DNA of 64,000 nucleotides from an uncultured Polaribacter sp. (GCF_947497695.1 NZ_CANMHM010000003.1:186001-250000), one strand, 5' to 3'; positions 51,856 through 62,024 are shown, counted from the stretch's first letter. The notes: generated by a model from the letters alone, not told the origin. Made by a program: numbers and translations.

Positions 51856-54426
51856 TTAATTAGAAATTTTTCTATCTACCAACTGTTTTTGTTGTTGAGA
51901 ATGGTTAAAATACGTATCTGAAATAGACAAAGAAGTAATATGTAATAAATCGCTTAAATCTGATAAAAGTTCGTCTAAATTTTTACGCATATTAGAGGTT
52001 TTATCAATCTCTAAAATTTGTTGAAGCGTTAAACTCTGAATTTTATTAATAACTGTATCAATGTTTTTTTGACAATTTGTCATTTCTATTGTGGTATCTT
52101 CTTTAGGTAAAATATTAATATCTTTTTTAATTCTTTGAAATTGATACATTAAAGAACGAGAATATTCTTTATCTAAAAGCAATAACCTCAATACATTTTC
52201 TACACTTAGGTAAGATTTGTAGCTATATCTATAAATATTTAAACTCTCATGGCTGTTTAAAAGAGCTTCTAAAACTTCATATTCTAGTTCATCATCATAA
52301 TTCACAATAATTAACGATCTAAATTTTTCTATAGTCATAGAAGCTTGTTCAACTTGTAAACCAATAAAGTAGAGTAGCAATCCTTGTCTTACTAAAATGC
52401 TTTCTTCTGTTAATGCTTTAAAGGCGATTAATCTAGTTATAATTTTATCAAAAAATTTAGATAAAGAATATACAGAGTGCGTTTCTTCTTCTTTTAGATT
52501 TTTTAAATGTTTTTCAATTCCATCAAAAACACGCCACATATCTTTGGACCATAGATTTCTTAATGAAAAATAAGCATTTTTAAAACTTTGCATAGATTGT
52601 GCAAAACTCCCTATTTTTTGACTATCTAAAGTTAGTGCTGTAATTTCTTTTAATGGGTTATTAAGAGCCTCATCTTCATTTTTACCTGTAAAACCAGGAA
52701 AAGTAGACGTTATATTAGTAACAGATTGAAATAGTATTTTTAAACTCTCAGATTCAGATTTACGATCGTTATTATATTGTACGTGTGTCATTTGGTTTAA
52801 AACCATACGTAAGTACCTTGCAGTAACTAAGGTTCTACCTAAATATCTACCAGACCAAAATAAATTTTCTGCAGTATTACTAGGCACATCATTTATGCTA
52901 GCTGCTTGGTTAGAAAGGCTTTTATTCCAAGAGTAATTTTGCATGTAATTTTGCTTTTCATCACTTACAACCCAAAAATCTTTACTAGTGCCTCCTCGTT
53001 GGTTAGATACAAATAACTCTTCTCTTTCTGCTGCAACTCTAACCAAACCTCCAGGCATTACACTATACCCATTTTCTTTTGCTACAGAAAAAGTTCTACA
53101 TAAAATTTTACGCGGTTCTAATTCTGTATTCACAAAATTAGGAGCAGTTGAGAAAGATATTTTTTCTTGTGCAATAAAACGATTTGGATTTGCTAAAATT
53201 TCTTCTTCTAGATTTTTAAGTTCTTCTTTACTTAAAAATTCGCAGAAATAAATGTTTTCTCTATGAGATTTATCGATTCTTTTAAGCACATAAGAAGACA
53301 AATCTTTTAAAACATGTTTTCTTTCCTTTTCTTGTCCACACCACCAAGAAGCAATTTGAGGTAGAATTAACTTTTCATTTAAGAAAAATTTACAAATGTT
53401 TTCCATAAATGGGATAAGTGCTGGGTTTTCTAAAATACCACTTCCTATTGGGTTTACAATCGCTACGTTTTGTAAGCGAACTACCTCTAACAAGCCAGCA
53501 ACTCCTAAATAAGAATCTTCTCTTAATTCTAAAGGATCCATAAAACTGTCATCAACACGTCTTAAAATAACATCAACTTGTTTTAATCCTTTTAAAGATT
53601 TTAACCAAACTTTACCATGTCTTACAGCCAAATCATTTCCTTTTACTAAAGGATGTCCTAAAAATGACGATAAGTAAGAATGTTCAAAATAAGTTTCATT
53701 ATGAGGTCCAGGCGTTAAAATAACTACTGTTGGGTTTTCTTTATTATTAGGTGCAACGTTTAACAATAATTGGTTAAAATCATTAAAAAAAGTAGAAGGC
53801 TGTTTTACATTGATATTATGAAACATATCTGGAATGGTTTTACTTGTAGAAAACCTATTTTCTAAAGCATACCCCATTCCAGAAGGAGCTTGAGTTCTAT
53901 CATTTACAACCCACATTCGGCCATCTTTACCTCTTGCTAAATCTACTGCATGGATTAATAACTGTTTGTCTATTTTATAAGTTATTTGATCACAAGCTCT
54001 TAAAAAACCACTATGTGCATAAATAACCTCTGGAGGTATAATTCCCTTTTTTAATAATGTACGTTTACCATACAAATCCTTTAAAATAAGATTTAAAATT
54101 TCTGATCTTTGTTGAATACCTTTTTCAATTGTATTCCATTCTTTTTGATGCATTAAAAAAGGAACAACGTTCAAATTCCAAGGTCTATTTAATCCCTTAG
54201 GATCATTATAAACATTGTAAGTAACCCCATTTTCAGATAGCAACCAATTTAATTCAACTTGTTTAGAAGCTAGCTTTTTAGGGCCAATTTCCTGTAAATT
54301 GTCAATTAAGACTTTCCAGTCTGATGTATTGTCCATTTTAGAATTTAATAATTCATCATTTTTATTTTTATTTAAAAAATAATTTTCAAAAATTGTCTTT
54401 TCAATTGTGGTATCAACAGTCTTCAT
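51856..54426 (-). CDS. ATP-grasp amidoligase fused to alpha-E domain
   Basis: An 856-residue protein from ATG 54426; a GTG three codons earlier (54435) is less likely. Residues about 40-500 are a circularly permuted ATP-grasp domain (PFLMHQKEWNTIEKGIQQRSEI, GRMWVVNDRTQAPSGMGYALENR, VDVILRRVDDSFMDPLELR, SNQRGGTSKDFWVV). Residues about 525-840 are an alpha-E domain starting VPSNTAENLFWSGRYLGR. It is thus a fusion of the two separate + strand products at 48333 and 49806, but quite diverged from them. It sits between the two transglutaminase-type genes. Confidence 0.88.
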   Translation of the reverse strand: MKTVDTTIEKTIFENYFLNKNKNDELLNSKMDNTSDWKVLIDNLQEIGPKKLASKQVELNWLLSENGVTYNVYNDPKGLNRPWNLNVVPFLMHQKEWNTIEKGIQQRSEILNLILKDLYGKRTLLKKGIIPPEVIYAHSGFLRACDQITYKIDKQLLIHAVDLARGKDGRMWVVNDRTQAPSGMGYALENRFSTSKTIPDMFHNINVKQPSTFFNDFNQLLLNVAPNNKENPTVVILTPGPHNETYFEHSYLSSFLGHPLVKGNDLAVRHGKVWLKSLKGLKQVDVILRRVDDSFMDPLELREDSYLGVAGLLEVVRLQNVAIVNPIGSGILENPALIPFMENICKFFLNEKLILPQIASWWCGQEKERKHVLKDLSSYVLKRIDKSHRENIYFCEFLSKEELKNLEEEILANPNRFIAQEKISFSTAPNFVNTELEPRKILCRTFSVAKENGYSVMPGGLVRVAAEREELFVSNQRGGTSKDFWVVSDEKQNYMQNYSWNKSLSNQAASINDVPSNTAENLFWSGRYLGRTLVTARYLRMVLNQMTHVQYNNDRKSESESLKILFQSVTNITSTFPGFTGKNEDEALNNPLKEITALTLDSQKIGSFAQSMQSFKNAYFSLRNLWSKDMWRVFDGIEKHLKNLKEEETHSVYSLSKFFDKIITRLIAFKALTEESILVRQGLLLYFIGLQVEQASMTIEKFRSLIIVNYDDELEYEVLEALLNSHESLNIYRYSYKSYLSVENVLRLLLLDKEYSRSLMYQFQRIKKDINILPKEDTTIEMTNCQKNIDTVINKIQSLTLQQILEIDKTSNMRKNLDELLSDLSDLLHITSLSISDTYFNHSQQQKQLVDRKISN

Positions 54427-54452
54427 AATGCACACTTCCTATAAAAAAATCT

Positions 54453-57400
54453 TTACTTTTTTCTTAAATCTAACGTGTAAGGAAACTCAAAATTAACAGG
54501 TAATTCTTTAAATCTAAAACGTTTAGAACTGGTGTTTTCTTTTACATTTCTATTTACTGTTTCTGTATTTGGGTTGATGTTTTCTACAGGATTAATTTCC
54601 CCTTGTGTATGTCCAAATTCCCAGAAACGATTAATTCTTCTTGATTCTGCTTCATAACTATTTACAGGATATTCATCATAACTTCTACCTCCTGGATGTG
54701 CTACAAAATACGTACAACCACCAATTGAACGCTTATTCCAAGTATCTACAATATCAAAAACCAAAGGTGTATCAACAGGAATTGTTGGATGCAAAGCAGA
54801 GAACGGATCCCACGCTTTATAACGAACTCCAGCAACAAATTCTCCATGTACTCCAGTACTATTTAATTGTACTTTAACACCATTACAACTTAAAACAAAA
54901 CGATCTTCGTTAAAATGAGATACTTTCACTTGCAATCTTTCTAAGGAAGAATCTACATATCTAGCAGTTCCTCCACCAGTCATTTCTTCTCCTAAAACAT
55001 TCCAAGGTTCAATACCTGCTCTTAATTCTAAATGAATATTGTTAATATCTACCATCCCATGTAATGGGAATCTAAACTCGAAGAAAGGGTCAAACCAATC
55101 TTCTTTAAAATCATAACCAGCTTTGTTTAATTGATTTACAATATCTTTAATATCTTTTCTAACATAATGTTCAATTAAAAACTTGTCGTGTAATTCTGTT
55201 CCCCAACGCACTAAATTATGTTCGTAAGGTTTTTTCCAGAACCAAGCAACCAAAGTTCTAACCAATAACATTTGTACCAAACTCATTTTTGGATGTGGAG
55301 GCATATCAAAACCACGTAATTCTAAAATACCTAATCTTCCTGTGGATGAATCTGGAGAATATAATTTATCAATACAAAATTCTGCTCTGTGAGTATTACC
55401 TGTTAAATCGGTTAATAAATGTCTAAACAAACGGTCTGTTAACCAATAAGGAACTTCACCATCTTTAGGAATTTGACTAAAAGCAATTTCTAATTCGTAT
55501 AAATTATCTAAACGAGCTTCATCAACTCTAGGAGCTTGACTTGTTGGACCTACAAAAGAACCTGAGAATAGATAGGTTAATCCTGGATGATGTTGCCAAA
55601 AAGTTAATAGACTTCTAAGTAAACTAGGTTTTCTTAATAATGGACTATCAGCAGGACTTGTACCACCTAAAGTAACATGGTTTCCTCCACCAGTTCCTGT
55701 ATGTTTACCATCTAACATAAACTTTTCAGTACCTAATCTTGCTTTTTTAGCCTCCTCATAAAAAGTGAAAGTGTTTTTACACAAGTCTTTCCAATTAGTA
55801 ACAGGATGTACATTTACCTCAATAACAGCAGGATCTGGTGTTATTTTTAGCGATTCTAATCTGTTGTCTTTTGGGGGTTCATAACCTTCCATAATAACAG
55901 GAATATTCAGTTCTTTTGCTGTCATTTCTATGGCAGCAATTAAATCTAAAAACATTTCTGCAGATTCTAAAGGCGGTAAAAATAAGTATAACTTTTGGTC
56001 TCTAATTTCAGTACAAAGTGCCGTTCTAACAAAATAATTAGGTTGGTTGTTGTCTAAGCCAAAATCTAAAAACTCTTGGTATCTTTTTTTAACAATATTT
56101 TTAAAGCTCGGTAAACGTTTCTTTTTAGAAAACAAATCGGGTTCATAAACAGGAAAAATTTCATGTTCTGGTTTAGACATTAATGAATCTAAAGGCAACC
56201 TTAATCCCATAGGAGAATTTCCTGGCGTTAAAAAGATATGTTGTCTTCTAAAAGTCCAAGCACTTGTAAACCATGCATCTTTGGTTTTATTTAAAGGTAG
56301 TAAATATCCAACAGGTGTAGAGGCTCCTTTTTCATAAATCTCTTGCATTTTTTTACGAGCTAAAGAACCATCTTTGTCTTTTACAGGATCTATATCTACA
56401 GGTAAATTACCCTGTTCCCATAAATGATAAAAAGGATCTTCGAAACCAGGTAAAATATGTTCTTTAGAAACACGTAAATACTTTGAAAGTGTTTCTAAAA
56501 ATAGTTTATCAGAATTTTCTGGAACAATCGGGTTTTCTGCAAAAGTGGATAAGTATTTTGGGTTGTACCAAATAGGTCTACCATCTTTTCGCCAGCAAAT
56601 TTCTATTTGCCATCTTGGTAAAGGTTCTCCAGGATACCATTTACCTTGGGCATGATGTAAAACAGCTCCATTCCCAAATTTATCATACAAACCTTTGGTT
56701 AGTTCTCCTGCTAATCTTCTTTTATTTGGGCCATCTGCAGTTGTATTCCATTCTGGAGATTCTAAATCATCTATAGAAATAAAGGTAGGTTCACCACCCA
56801 TTGTTAAACGAACATCGCCTTTTTTAAGTTGTTTTTCTACTTTATTCCCTAATTTATAAACTTCTTTCCATTGCTCATCTGTATAAGGTTTTGTAACTCT
56901 TGGCGATTCTAAAATTCGCGTTACTTTATTCTCGAAAAAGAATTCTGTTTCACATTTATCAGTCATTCCAGAAACTGGTGAGGCACTTTCAAAAGAAGGT
57001 GTACAAGCTAGTGGAATATGCCCTTCACTTGCCAAAAGACCAGAAGTGGCATCAAAACCAATCCAACCAGCACCAGGTAAATAGACTTCTGCCCAAGCAT
57101 GTAAATCTGTAAAATCTTCTTCTGGACCAGAAGGCCCATCTAACGATTTTTCATCAGATTTTAATTGTACCAAATACCCAGATACAAAACGTGCTCCAAA
57201 GCCTAAATGACGTAAAGTCTGTACAAATAACCAAGCATAATCTCTACAAGAGCCATTTTTCTGATGTAAAGTTTGCTCACAGGTTTGCACCCCAGGATCC
57301 ATTCTAATATTGTAATTTAAAAACTCATATATTTTCTGATTGATATCAATTAAAAAGTAAATGGTTTTTCTTGGCGTATAATCGATTGTTTTTATAAATT

Positions 57401-57785
57401 CTTTTAATAATATACCTTTATCTGTAATCTCTAAATAAGGTTGTAATTCCTTTTTTACAGTTTCTGTATACACAAAAGGGTATTCTTCAGCATATTCCTC
57501 TATAAAGAAATCAAAAGGATTGATGGTTTTTAAATCGGCTATAATTTCAACATCAATAGACATTTCATCTGTTTTTTCAGGAAAAACCAAACGTGCTACA
57601 TAATTACCAAAAGGATCTTGTTGCCAATTGAAGAACTGTTCTTCTGGCGTAATTTTTATGGAATAAGATTCTATAGGTGTTCTTGAATGAGGAGCAGGTC
57701 TTAGCCTAAAAATATGAGGAGATAATGAAACCTTACGATCATATTTGTAGGTAGTCTTGTGTGAAATTACAATTTTTAATGCCAT
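54453..57785 (-). CDS. Transglutaminase-like protein with DUF2126 domain
   Basis: An 1110-residue protein, full length for the COG4196 family. Residues 1-290 are a transglutaminase unit: Cys in QKNGSCRDYAWLFVQTLRHLG near 182, His in DLHAWAEVYLPGAGWIGFDATSG near 230. Residues about 310-1080 are DUF2126, related to glutamine-synthetase-like or amidoligase folds, with LTMGGEPTFISIDD near 327, FMLDGKHTGTGGGNHVTLGG near 700, and FCIDKLYSPDSSTGRLGILELRGFDMPPHP near 815. It leads a three-gene operon whose perfect -7 box is at 57865. Substrate unknown. Confidence 0.9.
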   Translation of the reverse strand: MALKIVISHKTTYKYDRKVSLSPHIFRLRPAPHSRTPIESYSIKITPEEQFFNWQQDPFGNYVARLVFPEKTDEMSIDVEIIADLKTINPFDFFIEEYAEEYPFVYTETVKKELQPYLEITDKGILLKEFIKTIDYTPRKTIYFLIDINQKIYEFLNYNIRMDPGVQTCEQTLHQKNGSCRDYAWLFVQTLRHLGFGARFVSGYLVQLKSDEKSLDGPSGPEEDFTDLHAWAEVYLPGAGWIGFDATSGLLASEGHIPLACTPSFESASPVSGMTDKCETEFFFENKVTRILESPRVTKPYTDEQWKEVYKLGNKVEKQLKKGDVRLTMGGEPTFISIDDLESPEWNTTADGPNKRRLAGELTKGLYDKFGNGAVLHHAQGKWYPGEPLPRWQIEICWRKDGRPIWYNPKYLSTFAENPIVPENSDKLFLETLSKYLRVSKEHILPGFEDPFYHLWEQGNLPVDIDPVKDKDGSLARKKMQEIYEKGASTPVGYLLPLNKTKDAWFTSAWTFRRQHIFLTPGNSPMGLRLPLDSLMSKPEHEIFPVYEPDLFSKKKRLPSFKNIVKKRYQEFLDFGLDNNQPNYFVRTALCTEIRDQKLYLFLPPLESAEMFLDLIAAIEMTAKELNIPVIMEGYEPPKDNRLESLKITPDPAVIEVNVHPVTNWKDLCKNTFTFYEEAKKARLGTEKFMLDGKHTGTGGGNHVTLGGTSPADSPLLRKPSLLRSLLTFWQHHPGLTYLFSGSFVGPTSQAPRVDEARLDNLYELEIAFSQIPKDGEVPYWLTDRLFRHLLTDLTGNTHRAEFCIDKLYSPDSSTGRLGILELRGFDMPPHPKMSLVQMLLVRTLVAWFWKKPYEHNLVRWGTELHDKFLIEHYVRKDIKDIVNQLNKAGYDFKEDWFDPFFEFRFPLHGMVDINNIHLELRAGIEPWNVLGEEMTGGGTARYVDSSLERLQVKVSHFNEDRFVLSCNGVKVQLNSTGVHGEFVAGVRYKAWDPFSALHPTIPVDTPLVFDIVDTWNKRSIGGCTYFVAHPGGRSYDEYPVNSYEAESRRINRFWEFGHTQGEINPVENINPNTETVNRNVKENTSSKRFRFKELPVNFEFPYTLDLRKK

Positions 57786-57864
57786 GTATACAGAATATTA
57801 AGAGTGTAAATTAATTTAGTCAGTTTTAAATAACCTTTTTTAATAAAGCGAAAAAAAATGTCGG

Positions 57865-57872
57865 CAAATTTA
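57865..57872 (-). promoter_or_regulatory. -7 box of the reverse amidoligase operon
   Basis: Reverse-strand TAAATTTG is a perfect TAnnTTTG box, about 80 bp before the ATG at 57785. Confidence 0.5.
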
Positions 57873-58389
57873 AGTATTTATTATTTGAATATGATACTTA
57901 AAAATGTCAATAAAAACACACTTTTTAATGTATTTTAATTAAATACTAAGTTTATTTTTAAGAACATTTTACAATGCTTTTATTTTTTATAAATTTAGGA
58001 ATAAAACTACAGAAAAGAGTCATGAATTAAGATATATTAATCCATAAAATTGATTTTATAATAATACTTTCAATAAAAAATATTAAAATGATAATTTGAT
58101 GATAAAGAGCAACTATTTTATTTTCTTTTTAAATTTAATTTGCTGAGAAAAGAAACGAATAGTTAAAAAACAAAAATCATATTAACTTCTTCTTTAGAGT
58201 ATGTAGAATTAACCTTTTTAATTGGATAAAAAATATAAAAACATAGATAACTACAGATTGATAATAAATATAAAACTTGATAAAAGCATATTTTTTTTAA
58301 TAGATATTGATAATTCTTTTATCAGAATAAAACAGTGTTAAATTATTGAAAATAAAAATTAAAAGTAGCTAATTAACAGGAGTATAGTC

Positions 58390-58397
58390 TACTTTTG
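58390..58397 (+). promoter_or_regulatory. -7 box of the SHOCT protein gene
   Basis: TACTTTTG followed by C is a perfect TAnnTTTG box with a leader of about 55 nt. Confidence 0.55.
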
Positions 58398-58455
58398 CAG
58401 CAAAATTGTTAGAGTAACATTTTTTAGTTACACAAAGTAATACCCATACAAAATA

Positions 58456-59244
58456 ATGAATACACTATTTACAGAAGTTAGTTTTCAAAACATGACAAAC
58501 GTAGCCAATAAATATGGAATAAGTACAAATGCTGTTACAGATTTAACGATTGCGTTAATGAATAGTAATGGAACCATGGCACAATTTTATATACCAGAAT
58601 TAGGTGGTGGAGGCCAATGGATGCAAGGAGGAATGACAATGGTTGGAGATATGTTTAACAACCAATTAAAATCTACTGTAGATGGACTTTGTGTAGAAAT
58701 TTCTAATTTAATACATCAAGGAGCTATTCAATACAAACCTTTACCTCAAAAAGGAGAAGCTGGTTTTGTTCCAAATTGGTGGGGAGATTTAGGTTTTCCT
58801 AATTCAACTGGAAGCCAAAATGGAACGAGTTATGCCATTTTTTCGAACATCAATCGTTTAGCGATTCAAGAAAACGGGCAAGTGACTGTTTTTGATACTT
58901 TAGACAATCAAATTGGTGGTGTTGGTCAGCAACAAGGTGGTAATTATGCTGTAACTTTTACAAGTCAATATGGCACTGTAAACTTAAATTCGTTGCCTAT
59001 AATTTCTGGAGAACAAAACAATCAGCAAGCAGCACAATTTCAAGAACCGATTAAAAATGATTTTATTGAAAATCCAATAATACCTAATAAACCTGAGCCT
59101 ATTCAAGAATTCACTACCAATAACAATGGTTTAGAAGAAGATATTTTTGATAAAATAGAAAAGTTAGCAGGTTTAAAAGACAAAGGCATTTTGTCTAAAG
59201 AAGAGTTCAATACTAAAAAAACAGAATTGTTAAGTAGATTGTAA
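58456..59244 (+). CDS. SHOCT-domain protein of unknown function
   Basis: A 262-residue soluble protein. Residues 1-190 form an unrecognised domain rich in Gly, Asn and Gln (YIPELGGGGQWMQGGMTMVGDMF, FVPNWWGDLGFPNSTG). A Pro/Gln linker follows. The last 33 residues (IFDKIEKLAGLKDKGILSKEEF onward) are a SHOCT helical hairpin, a short C-terminal oligomerisation module. No signal peptide. Single-gene unit with its own promoter and terminator. Confidence 0.75.
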   Translation: MNTLFTEVSFQNMTNVANKYGISTNAVTDLTIALMNSNGTMAQFYIPELGGGGQWMQGGMTMVGDMFNNQLKSTVDGLCVEISNLIHQGAIQYKPLPQKGEAGFVPNWWGDLGFPNSTGSQNGTSYAIFSNINRLAIQENGQVTVFDTLDNQIGGVGQQQGGNYAVTFTSQYGTVNLNSLPIISGEQNNQQAAQFQEPIKNDFIENPIIPNKPEPIQEFTTNNNGLEEDIFDKIEKLAGLKDKGILSKEEFNTKKTELLSRL

Positions 59245-59265
59245 CATCAACAAAAAATAAAATTG

Positions 59266-59296
59266 AAACACCTGTTATGATAGCAGGTGTTTTTTA
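59266..59296 (+). terminator. Rho-independent terminator of the SHOCT gene
   Basis: AAACACCTG (59266-59274) pairs with CAGGTGTTT (59284-59292) around a 9-nt loop, followed by TTTT. Confidence 0.85.
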
Positions 59297-59347
59297 TTTA
59301 AAATTAATAACAATTTAAATTGATAGTAATCCCTAAAAAAGTGTGAC

Positions 59348-59355
59348 TATCTTTG
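59348..59355 (+). promoter_or_regulatory. -7 box of the DEAD-box helicase pair
   Basis: TATCTTTG followed by C is a perfect TAnnTTTG box. It contains the in-frame TTG at 59353, which therefore cannot be the start codon. Confidence 0.6.
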
Positions 59356-59370
59356 CAAAAACTTTATTTA

Positions 59371-60711
59371 ATGTCAAAAACTTTTTCATCTTTAGGTATT
59401 CATAAAGAATTAGAAGCACGTTTAGCAAAATTAGAAATTACAGTTCCTACTGCAGTTCAAGAAAAAACCATTCCTTTTATTTTACATAAAAAGAAAGATA
59501 TGGTGGTTTTGGCAAAAACAGGTACAGGTAAAACGGCTGCTTTTGGATTGCCTTTATTGCAAAAAATTAAAGCGGATGAAAACCATATTCAAGTTTTAAT
59601 TTTAGCACCAACAAGAGAATTAGGGCATCAAATTTACAATAACATACTTTCTTTTTCTTCGGATAAACAAAAAGAAAGAATAATTGCTATTTATGGAGGA
59701 ACTCCAATAAAACCTCAAATAGAAGCGATTAAAAACAAGCCAAATATTGTTATTGCAACTCCTGGACGTTTGGTAGATTTAATGAAACGTGAAGCGATTG
59801 ACATTACAAAAATCAACTATTTTGTTTTAGATGAAGCAGATGAAATGGTGAGTGCTTTAAAAGAAGAAGTGGAGGCTATAATCAAAGAAATTCCGAAAGT
59901 TAGAAGAACTTTATTGTTTACAGCAACTATGCCAGGAACCATAAAGCAATTGATACAAAACTATATGTCTAAACATGTAGAACATATAGAAACAGATATG
60001 GATTCTGTTGGGCATAAAGGCATCGATCATCAATATGTGGTGGTAGAACCGATTGAGAAATTGAATGTTTTAATGCATTTTTTAGCAACTAAAGAAGGAG
60101 AACGAGGTATTATTTTCTGTAAAACAAAAGCTGCAGTTAATAAATTGGCTAAAAATTTAGCCATCAATAAGTTTTCTTCTGGTGCAATTCATGGAAGTTT
60201 AACCCAAGGAATTCGTGATCGAATTATGGGGCAATTTAGAGAAGGGAATATTGATATTTTAGTAGCTACAGATTTAGCAGCGAGAGGAATTGATGTTAAA
60301 GAAATATCTTACGTAGTAAATTATCATTTACCAGATAGATATGATACCTATGTGCACAGAAGTGGTAGAACTGCAAGGGCAGGAGCAACAGGACTTTCAT
60401 TAAGTGTGATTCAGCAAGAAGAAGTAGAAGAAATCCCTGAATTTGAAGAAGATTTAGGCTTGGTTTTTACGGAATATAAAAAGGCAGATGCAAAAAGTAT
60501 TGAAGATAATAATACTATTTTATGGGCAAAAAAAATATTTAAAACAAAGCCAAATCGGGCTATTTCTGAGGATTTAAAAGCAGAAATAAAAACTGTTTTT
60601 CATCATTTAACTAAAGAAGAATTGGTAGATAAGATTTTGGCGAATTATTTGGCTCAAAATGCATCAGCAAAAACAAAAACGGAGGTTTCTAAAAAGAAAA
60701 AAAAGAAATAA
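59371..60711 (+). CDS. DEAD-box RNA helicase
   Basis: A 446-residue helicase, start at ATG 59371 because the upstream TTG lies in the -7 box. Q motif in LEITVPTAVQEKTIP, Walker A AKTGTGKTAA near 48, PTRELGHQ, TPGRL, DEAD box VLDEADEMVSA near 154, motif III as TATMPG, and ARGIDV and HRSGRTARAG in the second RecA domain. The C-terminus is Lys-rich (KKKKKK) without a DbpA RNA-binding domain. It is 2 bp before a second helicase gene. Likely role: cold or ribosome-assembly RNA remodelling. Confidence 0.93.
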   Translation: MSKTFSSLGIHKELEARLAKLEITVPTAVQEKTIPFILHKKKDMVVLAKTGTGKTAAFGLPLLQKIKADENHIQVLILAPTRELGHQIYNNILSFSSDKQKERIIAIYGGTPIKPQIEAIKNKPNIVIATPGRLVDLMKREAIDITKINYFVLDEADEMVSALKEEVEAIIKEIPKVRRTLLFTATMPGTIKQLIQNYMSKHVEHIETDMDSVGHKGIDHQYVVVEPIEKLNVLMHFLATKEGERGIIFCKTKAAVNKLAKNLAINKFSSGAIHGSLTQGIRDRIMGQFREGNIDILVATDLAARGIDVKEISYVVNYHLPDRYDTYVHRSGRTARAGATGLSLSVIQQEEVEEIPEFEEDLGLVFTEYKKADAKSIEDNNTILWAKKIFKTKPNRAISEDLKAEIKTVFHHLTKEELVDKILANYLAQNASAKTKTEVSKKKKKK

Positions 60712-60713
60712 GT

Positions 60714-62024
60714 ATGGCAAATAACATCAAAAGTCAACAAGATATATTAGACAAATTGCAGATTAAGGAGTTAAATCCGATGCAAAAAGAGGCAATTGCT
60801 ACCATCAAAAAAAACAATAATGTAATTTTACTTTCTCCTACAGGAACAGGAAAAACATTGGCCTTTTCTTTACCTTTATTAGAATTTTTAGACCCTAATT
60901 TACAAGAAGTACAAGCGTTGATTTTAGTGCCATCAAGAGAATTGGCTATTCAAATAGAGCAGGTAATTCGTTCTATGGGTTCTGGTTTTAAAGTGAATGC
61001 AGTATATGGAGGTAGACCCATGTCTAAAGATAAAATTGAATTGAAACATATTCCTGAAATTTTAATAGGAACACCTGGTAGAATTTCTGACCATTTTGCA
61101 AACGATCGTTTTTCTAAAGACCATATAAAAACCTTAATTTTAGATGAGTTTGATAAGTCTTTAGAAGTAGGTTTTGAATATGAAATGCGAAACATCATAA
61201 ATCAATTAAATACTTTAGATAACAGAATCTTAACTTCTGCAACACAAGGTGTTGAGATTCCTGAATTTGTAGGTTTACAAAAATCAAACACGGTTAATTA
61301 CTTAAAAGCAACCACTTCTAAACTACAAATTAAAACAGTAGTTTCACCTGCTAAAAACAAACTAAATACCTTATTGCATTTACTAAATTATTTAGGAAAT
61401 AAACAAGGAATTATTTTTTGTAATTTAAAAGATTCTATCAATAATGTGAGTGCATTTTTAGAGTCTAAAAACATAAAACATGGTTGTTTTAGTGGAGGAA
61501 TGGAACAAAAAGATAGAGAACGTTCTTTAATTAAATTTAGAAACGGAACCAATCAATTGTTAATTGCAACAGATTTAGCAGCAAGAGGAATTGATGTACC
61601 AGAAATGAGTTTTATAATTCATTATGAATTACCCCAAGCAATAGAAGAATTTACCCACAGAAACGGACGAACAGCAAGAGTTGCTGCAGAAGGAACTGCG
61701 TTTGTTTTAAAATGGAAAGACGAACGTTTGCCAGAGTTTATTAAAAACGCCAATGTGCAAGATATTTCTAAACAAGCAGATAGAAAACCTGTTTTTTGGG
61801 ATACATTATTTATTTCTGGTGGTAGAAAAGACAAAATTTCTAAAGGAGATATTGCTGGTTTGTTTATAAAACAAGGGGAATTGACAAAAGAACAATTAGG
61901 TGTTATTGAGCTAAAACAAGATTGTGCTTTTGTAGCAGTTCCATCAACATTAAAAACACAATTGATAGAAAAACTAAATAATACGCGTTTAAAAAAGAAA
62001 AAAGTACGTGTTACTAGTGTTTAA
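60714..62024 (+). CDS. DEAD-box-family RNA helicase with DbpA-type RNA-binding domain (DEFD variant)
   Basis: A 436-residue helicase. Walker A SPTGTGKTLA near 42, PSRELAIQ, GTPGRI, motif II DEFD (LILDEFDKSLE near 143) instead of DEAD, motif III TSATQG, ARGIDVPE and HRNGRTARVA. Residues about 365-436 (DKISKGDIAGLFIKQGELT onward) match the DbpA RNA-binding domain that targets 23S rRNA, so a role in large-subunit assembly is likely. Co-transcribed with the preceding helicase, with which it shares only the helicase core. Confidence 0.9.
   Translation: MANNIKSQQDILDKLQIKELNPMQKEAIATIKKNNNVILLSPTGTGKTLAFSLPLLEFLDPNLQEVQALILVPSRELAIQIEQVIRSMGSGFKVNAVYGGRPMSKDKIELKHIPEILIGTPGRISDHFANDRFSKDHIKTLILDEFDKSLEVGFEYEMRNIINQLNTLDNRILTSATQGVEIPEFVGLQKSNTVNYLKATTSKLQIKTVVSPAKNKLNTLLHLLNYLGNKQGIIFCNLKDSINNVSAFLESKNIKHGCFSGGMEQKDRERSLIKFRNGTNQLLIATDLAARGIDVPEMSFIIHYELPQAIEEFTHRNGRTARVAAEGTAFVLKWKDERLPEFIKNANVQDISKQADRKPVFWDTLFISGGRKDKISKGDIAGLFIKQGELTKEQLGVIELKQDCAFVAVPSTLKTQLIEKLNNTRLKKKKVRVTSV

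Larger units (their letters stand above)
57786..58455. other. Long divergent intergenic region
   Basis: 670 bp, extremely AT-rich, with a -7 box at each end (reverse 57865-57872, forward 58390-58397). The central 500 bp show no open frame, RNA signature or strong repeat that I can support. Confidence 0.5.

Noticed and set aside
59353..59370. TTG start adding six residues to the first DEAD-box helicase
   Set aside because: The TTG is part of the TATCTTTG -7 box; ATG 59371 starts at the usual helicase N-terminus.
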